Assembly: GCA_036244855.1 (NCBI GenBank)
Contig: BQKZ01005616.1
Span: 1 to 30,267 of the forward strand
Direction: 5' to 3'
Source: Temnopleurus reevesii
Taxonomy: Eukaryota; Echinodermata; Echinoidea; Temnopleuroida; Temnopleuridae
DNA: 30,267 nt
In this document: positions 1 through 9,890 of the stretch, piece after piece
How the letters are laid out: each line of letters starts with the position of its first letter
Position numbering within the stretch: the first letter of the stretch is position 1
Position numbers and translations under genes: made by a program
The notes under the pieces: generated by a model
Told to the model about the DNA's origin: nothing
The model's database searches: none
The model's input: the letters and a program-made list of their open reading frames with translations, nothing else

Positions 1-435
1 ATACACCATATCCAATCAGTCAGAAAGAATGTTGATATCTGGTTCTTAAAATCTTAATGTGAGCCAGTAATAACGGATGACCATGTACATGTAGATGGAT
101 GGTTTTTGGCATCATTTTGCTCCAATAATTAGTGTTGTCCAGCTATTTTTGTGAGACCTAATCAAGAGAAATAAGCAGAAAGTTTGCCTATTGGTAGGCA
201 AAAATATATTTGCAATGAATTTTGAGTCTCCAAGCTGCCACGTTTCACTACTTTATTGGAAACGTAAACGTGTTTCGCAGTAGATGTGTATTGTCAACAC
301 AGTAAAGAAAGTGGCTGTAAGTGGCCTTATAAACTAGTTTTTAATCCACCTCACAAGTTAGATTTTTCATGACTGAGAACAAGTTCAGCGGTTGATGTGA
401 ATGCTTGTCACTTTGTGAACTGTACTCGGTGGTCT
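1..435. other. Non-coding, nothing recognised
   Basis: AT-rich sequence with no convincing open frame, splice-linked coding segment or recognisable repeat. The short minus-strand frame across 385-681 has low-complexity composition and runs through the inverted-repeat element at 436-613, so it is not taken as a gene. Confidence 0.5.
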
Positions 436-613
436 TACAGTGGAAACGTGGTATAAACAGATCTGATATAACAAAATAACTGATATAAAGAGGTGAATAA
501 TCTGGTCCCAGCTCTTAATAACTTTTTTTTTCAACTCTGCTATAAAGAGATTACTGCTATAACAAGGTATATTTATGGTCCCAAGCACCTCGTTATACTG
601 AGTTTCCACTGTA
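436..613. mobile_element. TA-flanked MITE, mariner/Tigger-like, full copy
   Basis: The element opens with TACAGTGGAAAC and closes with GTTTCCACTGTA, giving about 178 bp with perfect inverted ends that include a TA at each edge. Inside are repeated ATATAACAA and ATAAAGAG words and a T-rich centre. TA target sites and CAGTGG-type ends are typical of non-autonomous Tc1/mariner (pogo/Tigger) relatives; that family name is an inference. Related copies lie at 1857-2010 (eroded), 2636-2781 (cut at the N) and 4048-4234. Confidence 0.7.
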
Positions 614-740
614 CATAAAAGCATCGAAGTTGTGCATGTAGTCAACAAAAGAGTGCAGCGGGAGGGGGAGGGGGGGGTCACAAGAACCAGGGATTCGTTA
701 CATAAAACTGGTTGTAGAGGTATGCACTACTCTGCACATA

Positions 741-809
741 ACTGGTGAATTTTCTTCTGTTCAATGACCCCTATAATACTGAGCTAGTAACAAAGAAAGG
801 GTCACCAGT
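741..809 (+). repeat. Short interspersed element, copy 1 (ACTGGTGA...TCACCAGT)
   Basis: A ~70-bp segment bounded by inverted ACTGGTGA and TCACCAGT. It aligns with the reverse complement of 14908-14980: both carry a TTCTG..TCAATGA, CCCCTAT and AGAAAGGGTCACCAGT series, and similarity continues about 25 bp past the TCACCAGT end (ATGTGTACC here, ATGTATAAC there). Two diverged copies in opposite orientation make this a dispersed repeat. Confidence 0.55.
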
Positions 810-1549
810 CGATCATGCGTGGAGTCATGTGTACCTTTACAAACAGCTTTAAGAAACAACCCAAGCAGTTTGTTTTGGTTTATACTATAACAACAAATTT
901 TTCACGGCAAACTGGTCTCAAAGCCCATTTCGCTGGCCTGTAGATGTGAACAGCCTATAACGCCTTCTGATTCAGCTTTGGAAACAAGTTTACAGGTGAA
1001 ACGCAGTTTGTGAATCCCACTTTGTGAATGGGGTCCAAGAAAGGGGAGAGCTATTATAAGGGGGTAGATGTAATAAAAGAAGGCAGAGTGGGGATAATGA
1101 GTGACAGAGAGAGGGAAGGGGGGGGGGATCAAATTGTAGAAAGAGGAAATGGGAGGAAAGAGGTAAAGTGAAAGAGAGAGGAAGGGGTAAATGAGAGGGG
1201 TGGGTATAGAGAGGAAGGAAACAGAGGAGAGAAATTTGCGAAACACTGCTTATGATGCCCAGCACAGTTTCTTGAAATATAGGCAGCATTCATCAGAACG
1301 AAATGGAGTCAACTCTGCCTACGTTAAATTCCCTACGACGAATAATCACCCAAGCAAATGGGATTCTCGGGAACAGACCATACATACATCCTTTAAGTCC
1401 CATTTCTCTGAAGTCAAACAGATTTCTGCAGTTTTAAAGGTTGAAAAGTACATTTGTATACTTTACAATTATGCTTACAACTTCTTCTGTACCTCGGATA
1501 TACCCCAAAAATAACTTCATTTAAATATTTTAGTCATTAATAGTCTATT

Positions 1550-1710
1550 GGGTGTTGTTCAAAATCAACTGCAACTTTGCAAATTGTAATGTGCATTTTA
1601 ATTCGCGCACGGTATGTGCATTTAACAATACACGCATGAAACAATAATTTTGATTGGCACATTCTGATCAACTGCGACTTGCGATCAATTGCAACTTTTG
1701 AACAACACCC
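1550..1710 (+). mobile_element. MITE with GGGTGTTGTTCAAAA termini, copy 1
   Basis: A 161-bp element starting GGGTGTTGTTCAAAATCAAC and ending in the reverse complement GAACAACACCC; the arms continue through CAACTGCAA/TTGCAATTG. A second copy in opposite orientation is at 29614-29785. No transposase coding is present. I saw no clear target-site duplication, so the superfamily is left open. Confidence 0.75.
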
Positions 1711-1856
1711 TCCTACGTCTAATTTCTCTGAAGTAAAACCTATTTTTGTGGTCTTAGAGATTTGTCTTCGGCTAAGCTACCTGTAGTGTAGATCCATGAT
1801 TAAAGGGTATCTAAGGCCAAAAATGGTGATTTGTGAGTTGCTTGTTATATAGGGGT

Positions 1857-2010
1857 CGGATGTAGCGAGATACATGTTATAACAAGGTGATGTTATTGAT
1901 GCCAACTCTTTATAGTTCTTTGTTTTTTTATCCTGATAAAGTGAGGAATCTGATATAACAAGGTAATTTTCATGGTCCCAAGGACCTAGTTATAAAGAGG
2001 TTTCACTGTA
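1857..2010. mobile_element. Eroded copy of the TA-flanked MITE
   Basis: The right end reads GGTCCCAAGGACC, AGTTATAAAGAGG, TTTCACTGTA, matching the right end of 436-613 closely. The interior has ATAACAAGGT words. The left terminus is too diverged to place, so the start is approximate. Confidence 0.5.
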
Positions 2011-2635
2011 TTCACAACACCAATTCAACTAAAAAAATCCTGGTCAACATAAAAAAGGAGTTAAATTTCTAACATATTAATTTTTTTTTACAAATTTTGC
2101 AAATTTGTTAGCCACTACCTCAATTTAGACATTAAATAATATAATGAAGCATTAAAAGAAACTTTAAGATGAAAACCCTTCTTACACTTTAATCTGCTCT
2201 TACACTAAACTTTCTATCTATCACTTTGCACATATCAAACGCATCAATATTGAAAAAAATAAAAATAATTTTCAAAATCTTGTAATCAATCATCTAATAA
2301 AAATAAAACAATTGTCAATACTGCTTCAAATAAGTGTTTATTCTTTAATAACTCACACACTGTGTAATATACTCTGCACAAAAAAAAAAGAAGTTTTAAA
2401 ATTTGTTTGACTGGTATTTCTTGCTGAAACTTGATTTTGTATAAATACAGTAACACAGAAAATTAATCATTTATATGTAACATTCACTTCTTTCAAGATT
2501 TAGCACTTCCCCCTTTTACAGGCAGGGACAAAATGTGCCAAACTGATGCGTTCAGGTTTAATCCTATTTATTTGATTGCTATAGAAAAATTCAGCTACTA
2601 ATGCTGACATAAGTTTGCAGCAGATTACTGCCATA

Positions 2636-2781
2636 TACAGTGGGAACTCAGGATAAAGAGATCTGATATATAACAAAATTCCTGTTATAAAGAGGCAATA
2701 GTTTGGTAAAAACTCTTCATAACTATTTTTTTTTTAAAACCTTGATACAACGAGATCACTGCAATAACAAAGTGTTTTTCA
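2636..2781. mobile_element. TA-flanked MITE, truncated at the assembly N
   Basis: Starts TACAGTGGGAACTCAGGATA and follows 4048-4234 closely up to GTGTTTTTCA, where the N interrupts it. The right inverted end seen in the 4-kb copy (ATGAGTTTCCAC) is missing, so the break is probably an assembly join and not a natural end. Confidence 0.7.
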
Positions 2782-2782
2782 N
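2782..2782. other. Single ambiguous base, probable assembly join
   Basis: The only non-ACGT character in the window. It sits exactly between copy 1 and copy 2 of the direct duplication and interrupts a transposable element, as expected for a contig or haplotype junction. Confidence 0.75.
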
Positions 2783-4194
2783 AAAGAGGAAATGGGAGGA
2801 AAGAGGTAAAGTGAAAGAGAGAGGAAGGGGTAAATGAGAGGGGTGGGTATAGAGAGGAAGGAAACAGAGGAGAGAAAGTTGCAAAAAGACTGCTCATGAT
2901 GCCCAGCATAGTTTCTTGAAATATAGGCAGGATTTATGAGAATGAAATAGAGTTAACTCTGCATTCGTTAAAGACTTGGTCTGTGGCAGAAATATCTTGC
3001 GTTGATTAAAAACAGAACAATCAGACAAACAGATTTTAAAAACATTGAAGCTATCCTTACAAATAAGAAAGTTATGAATATTTCAATGTTAGAACTCAAC
3101 ATTTGTTTATGGTGTGAATTGGCAACATTGTGTCACGTGACATGACGTAGTTCATGCACTTCTCTGCAAGCAGTTTGCATTTAGTGATTTAACCTTTTTG
3201 AAGATTGAAAAAATAGCATTTATGGAGCAAATACATATTCTTAAAAACAATAAGTTATAATAAGCTAACTGACAGGAAGTGCATGACATACATCATCACA
3301 CGTGACCGCAGGCCACGTGTTATGACGAATACCTTACAGTATATATGAAAACCACTGTTCAATCATTATCATTGAAATATTCATAACTTTCTTATTTCTC
3401 GTCATATTCACTTCAAACTTTTTTAATCTGTTCGTCTGATTTTTCTGCTTTTGATCAAAGCAATATTTTTCTGGCGCAAAATAAGTCTTTTAATTGTCTA
3501 AGGTGAAGCATTGAAAGAAACTGTAAGATGACAACTTTTCTTAAACTTTTACCCCTCTTACTTTTTGCACTCTACTAACAAATATCTGCTATCACACTAC
3601 AGTTTCTACATGTATCTGTCACTTTGCACATACTAAATGCATCAATATCATGCACGCACCAAGGATTTTTTTGGAAAAAAAAGAAAAATTGTCAAAATAT
3701 TGTAATGAATCATTTAATGAAAAAAAAAGCATGGTCAATACTGCTTCAAATAAGTGTTTATTCTTTAATAATTCACACACTGTAATATACTCTGCAAAAA
3801 ATAAAAGTTTGAAAGTTTTTTAGACTCATATTTCTTGCTGAAACTCGATTTCATATAAATACAGTAACGCAGAAAATGTATTATTCATTTTTTACATTCA
3901 CATCTTTCATGGTTTAGCACATCCCCTTTTAACAGGCAGGGGCAACATGTGCCAAACTGATGCGTTTAGGTTTAATCCTATTGATTTACTGGCTATAGAA
4001 AAATTCATCTACTAATGCTGACAAATTGGCAGCAGATTATTGCCATGTACAGTGGAAACTCATGATAAAAGAGATCTGATTTATAACAATATTCCTGATA
4101 TAAAGAGGCAATAGTTTGGTAAAAACTCTTTATAACTAGTTTTTTTTTTAAACCTTGATACAACGAGATCACTGCAATAACAAAGTGTTTTTCA
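2783..4194 (+). repeat. Direct duplication, copy 2
   Basis: Second copy of the 1139-2781 segment. In place of copy 1's ~800-bp middle it carries a 519-bp inverted-repeat element (2971-3489). The shared blocks differ by scattered substitutions and small indels, such as an extra ~70 bp near 3570-3640, consistent with two haplotypes or an old tandem duplication. Confidence 0.8.
2971..3489. mobile_element. Long-TIR MITE with TTA duplication (PIF/Harbinger-like)
   Basis: The two ends are inverted repeats of about 200 bp: AAGACTTGGTCTGTGGCAGA on the left against the reverse complement of TCTGGCGCAAAATAAGTCTT on the right. Pairing continues through AAATCAGAC, AATAAGAAAGTTATGAATAT and the CACGTGAC segment. 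TTA directly flanks both ends (2968-2970 and 3490-3492). A 3-bp TWA target duplication is the hallmark of PIF/Harbinger relatives. No transposase frame is present, so it is non-autonomous. Confidence 0.75.
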
Positions 4195-4234
4195 TGCGTG
4201 GTCCTAAGTACCTTGTTTATGAGTTTCCACTTTA
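4048..4234. mobile_element. TA-flanked MITE, third full copy
   Basis: Opens TACAGTGGAAACTCATGATA and closes ATGAGTTTCCACTTTA, the inverted end with one change. The interior matches 2636-2781 almost base for base (AGGCAATAGTTTGGTAAAAA, CAACGAGATCACTGCAATAA). Confidence 0.7.
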
Positions 4235-4671
4235 CTACTGATGAGAAAGGAATGTGGAGTAGAGGGCTCTGAGTTTCCCTTTACACAGAGAACTAGAATG
4301 CAGACAAGTCCCATGAACTCAAACAAAGATGGGTACTTGTCAGGAACACATCTCCACTACATCCTTGCCTGTTTGAAACTATATCTTATGGCAACCATTT
4401 TAATAAAAGTGATTATTTAGTCATTTGAAATCACAAGAACTCCTCAATTTCAATCCAAGCTCTGAGAATTAAATAGTTTCTCATAGCAAGCATTGCTATG
4501 TCTTGCTCTTCCAAAGAATATTCCTTGAGTCTGGTCCACTAGAATCTGAACTTGTGTGCTGACTGGGTCTTAGTAGCAGCTTAAATGAATATATCTTCAT
4601 TTATCAGCGATCACTTGACAAAAAAAGTTTTGATCCACAACTCCATCTATTTGAAGAGCAGTGAGACTGCA
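4235..4671. other. Probable SDHAF1 3' flank/UTR
   Basis: Non-coding sequence immediately downstream of the SDHAF1 stop. I saw no clear minus-strand AATAAA within the first few hundred bases, so the 3' end of the transcript is not placed. Confidence 0.4.
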
Positions 4672-4983
4672 TCACCTATCCGAATCTATTGTCGGTTTAA
4701 CAATCCTGCTTTTGGAATCCGTCCTCCCTGCTTGACCTCTATCCACCTCGTCATTCGTAAATGTTCCTGCCCGATCTACATTTCCTGTCTGCAGCATCTT
4801 CAGCTGTCTCTCCGCTCTCCGTATCACATACTCAATCCGCATGATATCGGTGCGAGGCATCTTAGCACCTTTCCTGAACTCATACTGGATCTGTGGCTTC
4901 ACACCCGGTTTGTTCTCAGCAACCCTCAGGAAGGATTTGTACAGCTGGAGAACCTGAAGCTGAAGCTTGCTGTGTCTCGCCAT
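4672..4983 (-). CDS. SDHAF1: Succinate dehydrogenase assembly factor 1, mitochondrial (complete)
   Basis: This gene encodes 103 residues in one uninterrupted frame. SDHAF1 is a mitochondrial-matrix LYR-family chaperone that helps deliver Fe-S clusters to, and protects, the SDHB subunit of complex II. Residues 1-65 align without a gap to human SDHAF1: ARHSKLQ at the start, VLQLYK at 11-16, KPG at 25-27, EFRK at 35-38, MPRTD at 42-46, RIEY at 49-52 and RRAERQL at 55-61. The chosen ATG (GGCGAGACAC follows) puts M-x-R-H-S where the family starts. The frame stays open 32 codons upstream, but a good splice acceptor at 5013-5014 suggests that stretch is intron. The 38-residue tail is acidic/basic, poorly conserved and shorter than the human one (115 aa total). 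The LYR tripeptide is LYK here. Arg55, altered in human complex II deficiency, is kept; the human Gly57 position is Ala. Confidence 0.93.
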   Translation of the reverse strand: MARHSKLQLQVLQLYKSFLRVAENKPGVKPQIQYEFRKGAKMPRTDIMRIEYVIRRAERQLKMLQTGNVDRAGTFTNDEVDRGQAGRTDSKSRIVKPTIDSDR

Positions 4984-5012
4984 TAGTTGGGACTCTTGGT
5001 CAGTGTGCAAGT
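4984..5012 (-). other. SDHAF1: SDHAF1 5' UTR and probable splice acceptor
   Basis: On the minus strand TTTCTTTCATTGCCAG precedes position 5012, a pyrimidine-rich 3' splice site, leaving about 29 nt of 5' UTR before the ATG. The human gene has no intron in its coding part, so a leader intron is compatible with the family. No transcript evidence is available. Confidence 0.5.
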
Positions 5013-5647
5013 CTGGCAATGAAAGAAAATATGCAATTCTGACAATAAAAGAAAATATACAAGTGACAAATTGATGCATTTTATTTGGGTATAGATTAAA
5101 AACATTTCATTCCATATTGAATACCCAAATCGTATGTCTTCTACATGTTCAGCAATGACAAAAATGTCATAAAGGTATTGTGAGTACCGGTTCCACAAAA
5201 GTCAAACAATAATGAGTTAATTACCAGAGCTTTCACAGATATTTCTTTAGCAAAACATTTTCGATAAACTGAACAGTGTGAACATTATTAGATGCATATG
5301 AATAAATAATTCAATTATTTACAAGTTTGGTATTCAGATTTCAGGCAGTCAACTTGAGCTAAAAACAATTATTGATCAAGTTATTTTGAGAAATTTTGCC
5401 AGAAACTTGCATCAAGCAATTTTGATATTGGAAATGGAATACAATTGTCATTTAAATTATAGAACGAACTTTGAAGTTTGAATTGATAGAAGAATGTCGC
5501 CCTGCAGAAAGCTGACTGAAAGAAAAATGACAAAATCCTCTATCTGCATACCAAAATATGTCTGTACATCAAATGGCTGTATATATACAGAGAATTAAAT
5601 AAACAGACGCCTTCAGGCTATTTTTATTGGGCAGGGAACTTTTATAA

Positions 5648-5657
5648 CACTTACCGG
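5648..5657 (-). promoter_or_regulatory. Candidate splice donor, SDHAF1 leader exon (option A)
   Basis: Reads CCG then GTAAGTG on the minus strand, with the exon side ending at 5655. It would pair with the acceptor at 5013 through a ~640-nt intron. The exon side contains the palindromic GGTACCGGTACC. Confidence 0.25.
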
Positions 5658-5831
5658 TAGTGGCGGTACCGGTACCATCCATACATAACTTTGAACATAT
5701 GGGAATAGGCAAAATGGTTGAAAAGTTGAAATGGTTATTTTCGTTCACTTGACCATATACAATAGTTTGTATGGCACTAAAAGTATGATATACACGAAAT
5801 TTAGATTAAATACGAAGAAAAGTCACAAAAA

Positions 5832-5841
5832 TACTCACCTC
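5832..5841 (-). promoter_or_regulatory. Candidate splice donor, SDHAF1 leader exon (option B)
   Basis: Reads GTGAG then GTGAGTAT on the minus strand, with the exon side ending at 5839. It is a near-consensus donor and an alternative to the one at 5655. If used, transcription would begin close to the G run at 5970. Neither option can be settled from sequence alone. Confidence 0.25.
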
Positions 5842-5968
5842 ACAATTATTTCAAAGCAATTTTACGTCTCTCAACAATGTACAGCAGATCACCAAAATTA
5901 CATCACAAATAGCCTTTAGTCAAGTCCTTACAAAATAATTGTTATCATTTATATTGAAATAAAAAAAG

Positions 5969-5969
<1 letters not shown>

Positions 5970-6008
<39 letters not shown>
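5970..6008 (+). repeat. Homopolymer of 39 G (G-quadruplex-prone)
   Basis: Thirty-nine uninterrupted G residues follow AAAAAAAGC and precede AGGGAGTGGG and a GC-rich CAGCCCCCGGCCCGCC stretch. The tract is capable of forming stable quadruplexes. Its exact length in an assembly should be treated as uncertain. Confidence 0.95.
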
Positions 6009-6009
<1 letters not shown>

Positions 6010-6384
6010 GGGAGTGGGTACGTGTCTGCAGCCCCCGGCCCGCCTTTTCAGAATATGCGTGCAACCCTATGGGAATGTGTGAAATTTTAATACAAATTTA
6101 CACTTACTTTTATCCCCTCCACTTTCCAAGACGTATTCCCCGTGTTGTGATTATAATGGGTTTTTATGAAAATCTGATGCCTATGGGGCTTTATATATAC
6201 AGCCCCAGTTTTTTACGTATTAGTCATTTGACCCCAAGCTTCAATTGACAAAAAATTTGGATTGTCCCTTGTAAAGAGTTGCTGTGCATTGAATATTATC
6301 TCACTTTCTACCTTCCGCCCCCAACCCCTCCCCCCCCCCCCAAAAAAAAACAAAAGTAGGAAAGTACTATGAGAATCTCTGAAT

Positions 6385-6540
6385 ATATGGCCCTGTCGCC
6401 ATTTGGACTTGCAGTCGAGATAGTGGTTCTGTACTCTTGCCTTTCAATCGGGAGGGTCGCGGATCGAATCCCATGATATTACTTTCCTTCAGCAAGACAT
6501 ACGACCCAGTAAGGTGACTTGAAAGGAAAAAAAGTCAGTG
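6385..6540 (+). mobile_element. tRNA-derived SINE
   Basis: AGATAGTGGTT near 6418 resembles an A box. GGATCGAATCC at 6461-6471 matches the RNA polymerase III B box (GGTTCGAATCC) at all but one base, with tRNA-like spacing of about 43 nt. The following CTTTCCTTCAGCAAGACATACGACC is the kind of tail segment seen in marine-invertebrate SINEs. It cannot be a functional tRNA because cloverleaf arms do not close. Boundaries are approximate. Confidence 0.6.
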
Positions 6541-6596
6541 AGCCACATGATTAGATTTTTTTTTGTGCGGCGAAATGATCGCGAAATTCTTCATTC

Positions 6597-7070
6597 TTAA
6601 AGGAGAACTTCACCCTGACATTGGTGTTTTAGCATGAAATGAGCATAATTATGAACAAACTGAAATATTGAGCAAAATTGAGTAATACGTTCAAATTAAT
6701 GAATTTTCAAAATTATCATTTCCATCTGATATGGGCATCCTCGAATTGGCAACTTTGGCATAATCTGTGATGTAATACATGAGTGGAGCACTCCTCCTTA
6801 ACTTTGTGCGTGAATTTATGGATCAATGCGATATTTCAAAGATCACCACCATTCATTCGGGAATGCTTTCAGAATTGGTGTGGCTATACTATTTCGAAAC
6901 AAAAGAACATTTTGTCAGGTTTCGTGAAAAAAGAAGGAAATGTGAAATACAAAGGGAATGGAGAGTTCTCGATGTTGGCAGCCATTTTGTGACTGTAGGT
7001 TGCCAACTCAAGGAGCCCATGGTGGTGTAATTAAAAATGTTGACAATTTATTACCTTCTAACGGATCGTC
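6597..7070 (+). repeat. Probable interspersed repeat, unclassified
   Basis: Starts AAAGGAGAACTTCACCCTGA, a phrase typical of dispersed repeats in marine animals, and has more even base composition than its surroundings. Two overlapping plus-strand frames (6779-7030 and 6783-6992) show no recognisable domain. There is no second copy in this window, so repeat status rests on style alone. Confidence 0.35.
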
Positions 7071-7350
7071 TGATTTTTCTCAAATTTCAATTTACTGATA
7101 TCAGTTTACAGTGTATTAATGTCTTGGATTATCTCATCCCGTGCAATTTGTGTCCATGCATTTCCATGTAATATCCCTCATTATAAAGGATCTAGAAAAA
7201 TTTCTTCATAATAATCATGAATGCCAGCAAAATAAGTATCTTTGCCTTTTCACCATTTCACAGTTTATAAGAGGTTTAAATTATATGGACATAAATTTCC
7301 ATTCAGTTTATCCACCTGTCTAAATTCATACAATTCATACATTTTCATTT

Positions 7351-7372
7351 GTGTGAGTGTGTGTGTGTGTGT
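7351..7372 (+). repeat. (GT)n microsatellite
   Basis: GTGTGAGTGTGTGTGTGTGTGT, eleven dinucleotides with one change. Confidence 0.9.
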
Positions 7373-9689
7373 ACTACAGGCAGTTCTTCATGCTGGAAAT
7401 AGTTTGAGTCTGTGGATTTGAAGAGACAGGTGTGATGCATTAGGTCATTGTTGGGTAACAAATCTATTTTGTTGATATGAATTCCTGGCAAAAAGTTTGG
7501 AAACTTGATTTCCATATTGAGTCATATCACCAAAAGGAATGTTATCATTATCTAAAGAATAGCACCTCATTTGTTTACAGAAATTTCTTTACAACTCAAC
7601 AATTCCCTTGAAAGGCGCAAAGGTATGGAAGTAAACGTGGCAAGATCTGTAGTTGATATCATGTAGTGTCATTGTCAAACTGTGGATTTCAATGGATAAT
7701 ATTGATGTGACAACAGGAAGAATTAATTAAATAATGGATAAATGATTCTTGTATGCAGGTAATAGAATGTAACCAATATATGTACATGTTGATTAGCATT
7801 GATTATTAATAACCCATCTATTCTACAGCTTACACTTTAAAATGATAGATTCAAATCCACAACTAAATAAATTTGGCGCCTTTCTTTAGATAATAAAACA
7901 TTCTTTTCAGTGATATGACTCAATATGTAAATAAATTTCCCCACATTTTTGCTGTATTTCCAAATTTGAAGTTAACAAACTATTTTTTGAGGCTGGTAGG
8001 ACCCCCTTGTAAAGCAAATGGAGATGGGGAAGTATATAAAATCTGATTTTAGTTGGTGTACATCCATAGACAATAATACAATACAGGAAACTAATCATAT
8101 AATTGTTAATTCATTGCTTTATTACATAATAAACACATACTCATGGATGTGTCTAAGCCCCTCCAAGATAGCTTACACCACATTATGGATGAACATAATG
8201 TAGACCTTGATACAGCAAATATACATATAAATATAAAATTTTCAAGGAAAAGCACATATGCTTCTGCCATAATACACCTCTAATTGCCCAGTACTATAAA
8301 AATGTATCATTAAAATGTATGACAATATAAACAGTATACTGACAACCCCAAAGACATATATTTCCAAGAAAATATCTCAATAAGATGATTGTGGAATTTG
8401 TCTTTCTTATGAAATAACAAGTATGATGCTTGGTAATGAAAAGTATAAATGTGAAAGAAACTGGATGACAAAGAAATATTTAACTTATGTATTGAAGAAA
8501 AAAAACTTGGTTATTGTGAAATGTACATATTACTTACAAATTTTTCACAAAAAGAGAAAATTACAAAATGTTCTCACAAATGGGAATAAATTCGCTAAGT
8601 ATATCTTCAGGACTTCTAACTAAAGAAAATAAAGACCTGACTACTGACAAAGCAACAAGAGCTTGAAATTCAGACATTTGCATATTGTAATTCTATGGAA
8701 CTGCACTTAAAGAGTAAAAAAAATGTAACAACATAAAGTTAGCTATTTGAGTATGTTAAATCATTGTTAATGATCAATCCCATATTTTTGTGATTAAGCC
8801 ATGGTTCTTGCATTGTAGATGACAATGAGATCAAAGAAAAAAAAGAAACAAAGAAGGGGAAAAAAAATGTCCAAGAACTAATCTATTTTGAATGAAAGAA
8901 ACTTTTATTGCAAAAGGGAAAACTTACAGTTATAATTCAAGATATTGTTCAGTTGTATTGTTCATTCTTTTCTATCTATATGGATTTACTGAGGTTCTCA
9001 ACTTCCTGCTGCAATCAAATAACCAAAATAAAGAATTCTAACCAAGCATTTTGGTGGAGGTGATATCTCAATTAGCAATGCCAGCTTCAAGAACATTAAA
9101 ATATTCCAATCAGTCAGAAATTCATAGCTGCCAACCAGTACGGATTCCTTTCCACATTTCAACTCTATTACACATAGCAAGGGAGTGTTGAATTGAATAG
9201 ATATTCAAGATCAGTTTACAGGCGAAGAAGAATATAAACCAACACACCTGTTTCTCCCATAAAAATGCTTTTTCATCCACCGAATGAATGTTTTGCTGCT
9301 ATACAAAATGGCATACCTCTCGATCTTATAAATAGCTTCCAGATGCTTTCCAGCTGATGCCATTGATTCAAGGAGACAAAAAGGTGGTATTGTGGACATA
9401 ACAATGTCTTACTTAATTACTGATTGCCAAATAATAATGTACTCCAAAAGCAAGTAAAATAGGAGAAAATACGGATTTAGGTTGGCAGCTCTGGAAATTA
9501 TCTCAATTTTAAGCAATATCACAGTGAAAGCAATGATAGAATTTTGTATTCCCACAAATAATACTTGTTATCTAACATGAGTTTTTCAATAATTTTGAAA
9601 AAATTTGTGAAAAAAATTTACAGGAAAACTTAACCATTATATCAAATCATCACATATTGATTGAAAAAGATCAATCAATAACTAAATCT
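7373..9689. other. Intergenic, nothing recognised
   Basis: AT-rich DNA with short frames of about 60 codons on both strands (for example minus strand 8998-9180 and 9211-9399). None shows a known motif, credible codon use or matching splice sites. Confidence 0.5.
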
Positions 9690-9890
9690 CATAATGATAA
9701 CAATAATAATAACAACAATAATAAAAAATAATAAAAATTATAATAAAAAATAATAATAATAATGACAATGATAATAATAATAATAGTAATAATAATGATA
9801 ATAATGATAATACTTTATCCATATAAAGTGCTCTTACAGAAGCCCTGATTAGAGCACTATATCACATTGATAAGGTAAATTACATTGATA
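9690..9890 (-). mobile_element. LINE/SINE 3' tail with ATT-type microsatellite
   Basis: On the minus strand AGAGCACTTTATATGGATAAAG runs into a long ATT/ATC triplet array (about 9697-9812 on the plus strand). The plan of an AGYGCTxTATA motif followed by ATT repeats is the 3' end of CR1/L2-type LINEs and SINEs that share their tails. Three comparable ends occur at 18520-18600, 19103-19195 and 21640-21837. Confidence 0.5.

Larger units (their letters stand above)
1139..2781 (+). repeat. Direct duplication, copy 1
   Basis: The left part (1139-1335: purine-rich GAGGAAATGGGAGG tract, then GATGCCCAGCA and CTTGAAATATAGGCAG) is repeated at 2783-2970. The right part (2144-2781, including TCAATACTGCTTCAAATAAG and a TACAGTGG element) is repeated at 3502-4194. 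Copy 1 has about 800 bp between its two shared parts that copy 2 lacks. It stops at the N, at the point where copy 2 continues past GTGTTTTTCA. Confidence 0.8.

Noticed and set aside
902..1514. Overlapping 99-114 codon frames on both strands (902-1246, 990-1289, 1191-1514)
   Set aside because: They run through a purine-rich low-complexity tract inside the duplicated repeat. No domain or credible codon use is visible, and the duplicate copy does not preserve the frames.
4585..4986. 133-codon plus-strand frame
   Set aside because: It is the antisense shadow of SDHAF1, whose minus-strand product is clearly recognisable.
4984..5079. 32-codon upstream extension of SDHAF1, starting MHQFV
   Set aside because: The extra stretch does not resemble the family, which starts at M-x-R-H-S. 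It spans a pyrimidine-rich splice acceptor, so it is probably intron.
6779..7030. Two overlapping plus-strand frames of 69-83 codons
   Set aside because: They lie within a probable interspersed repeat, with no recognised motif.
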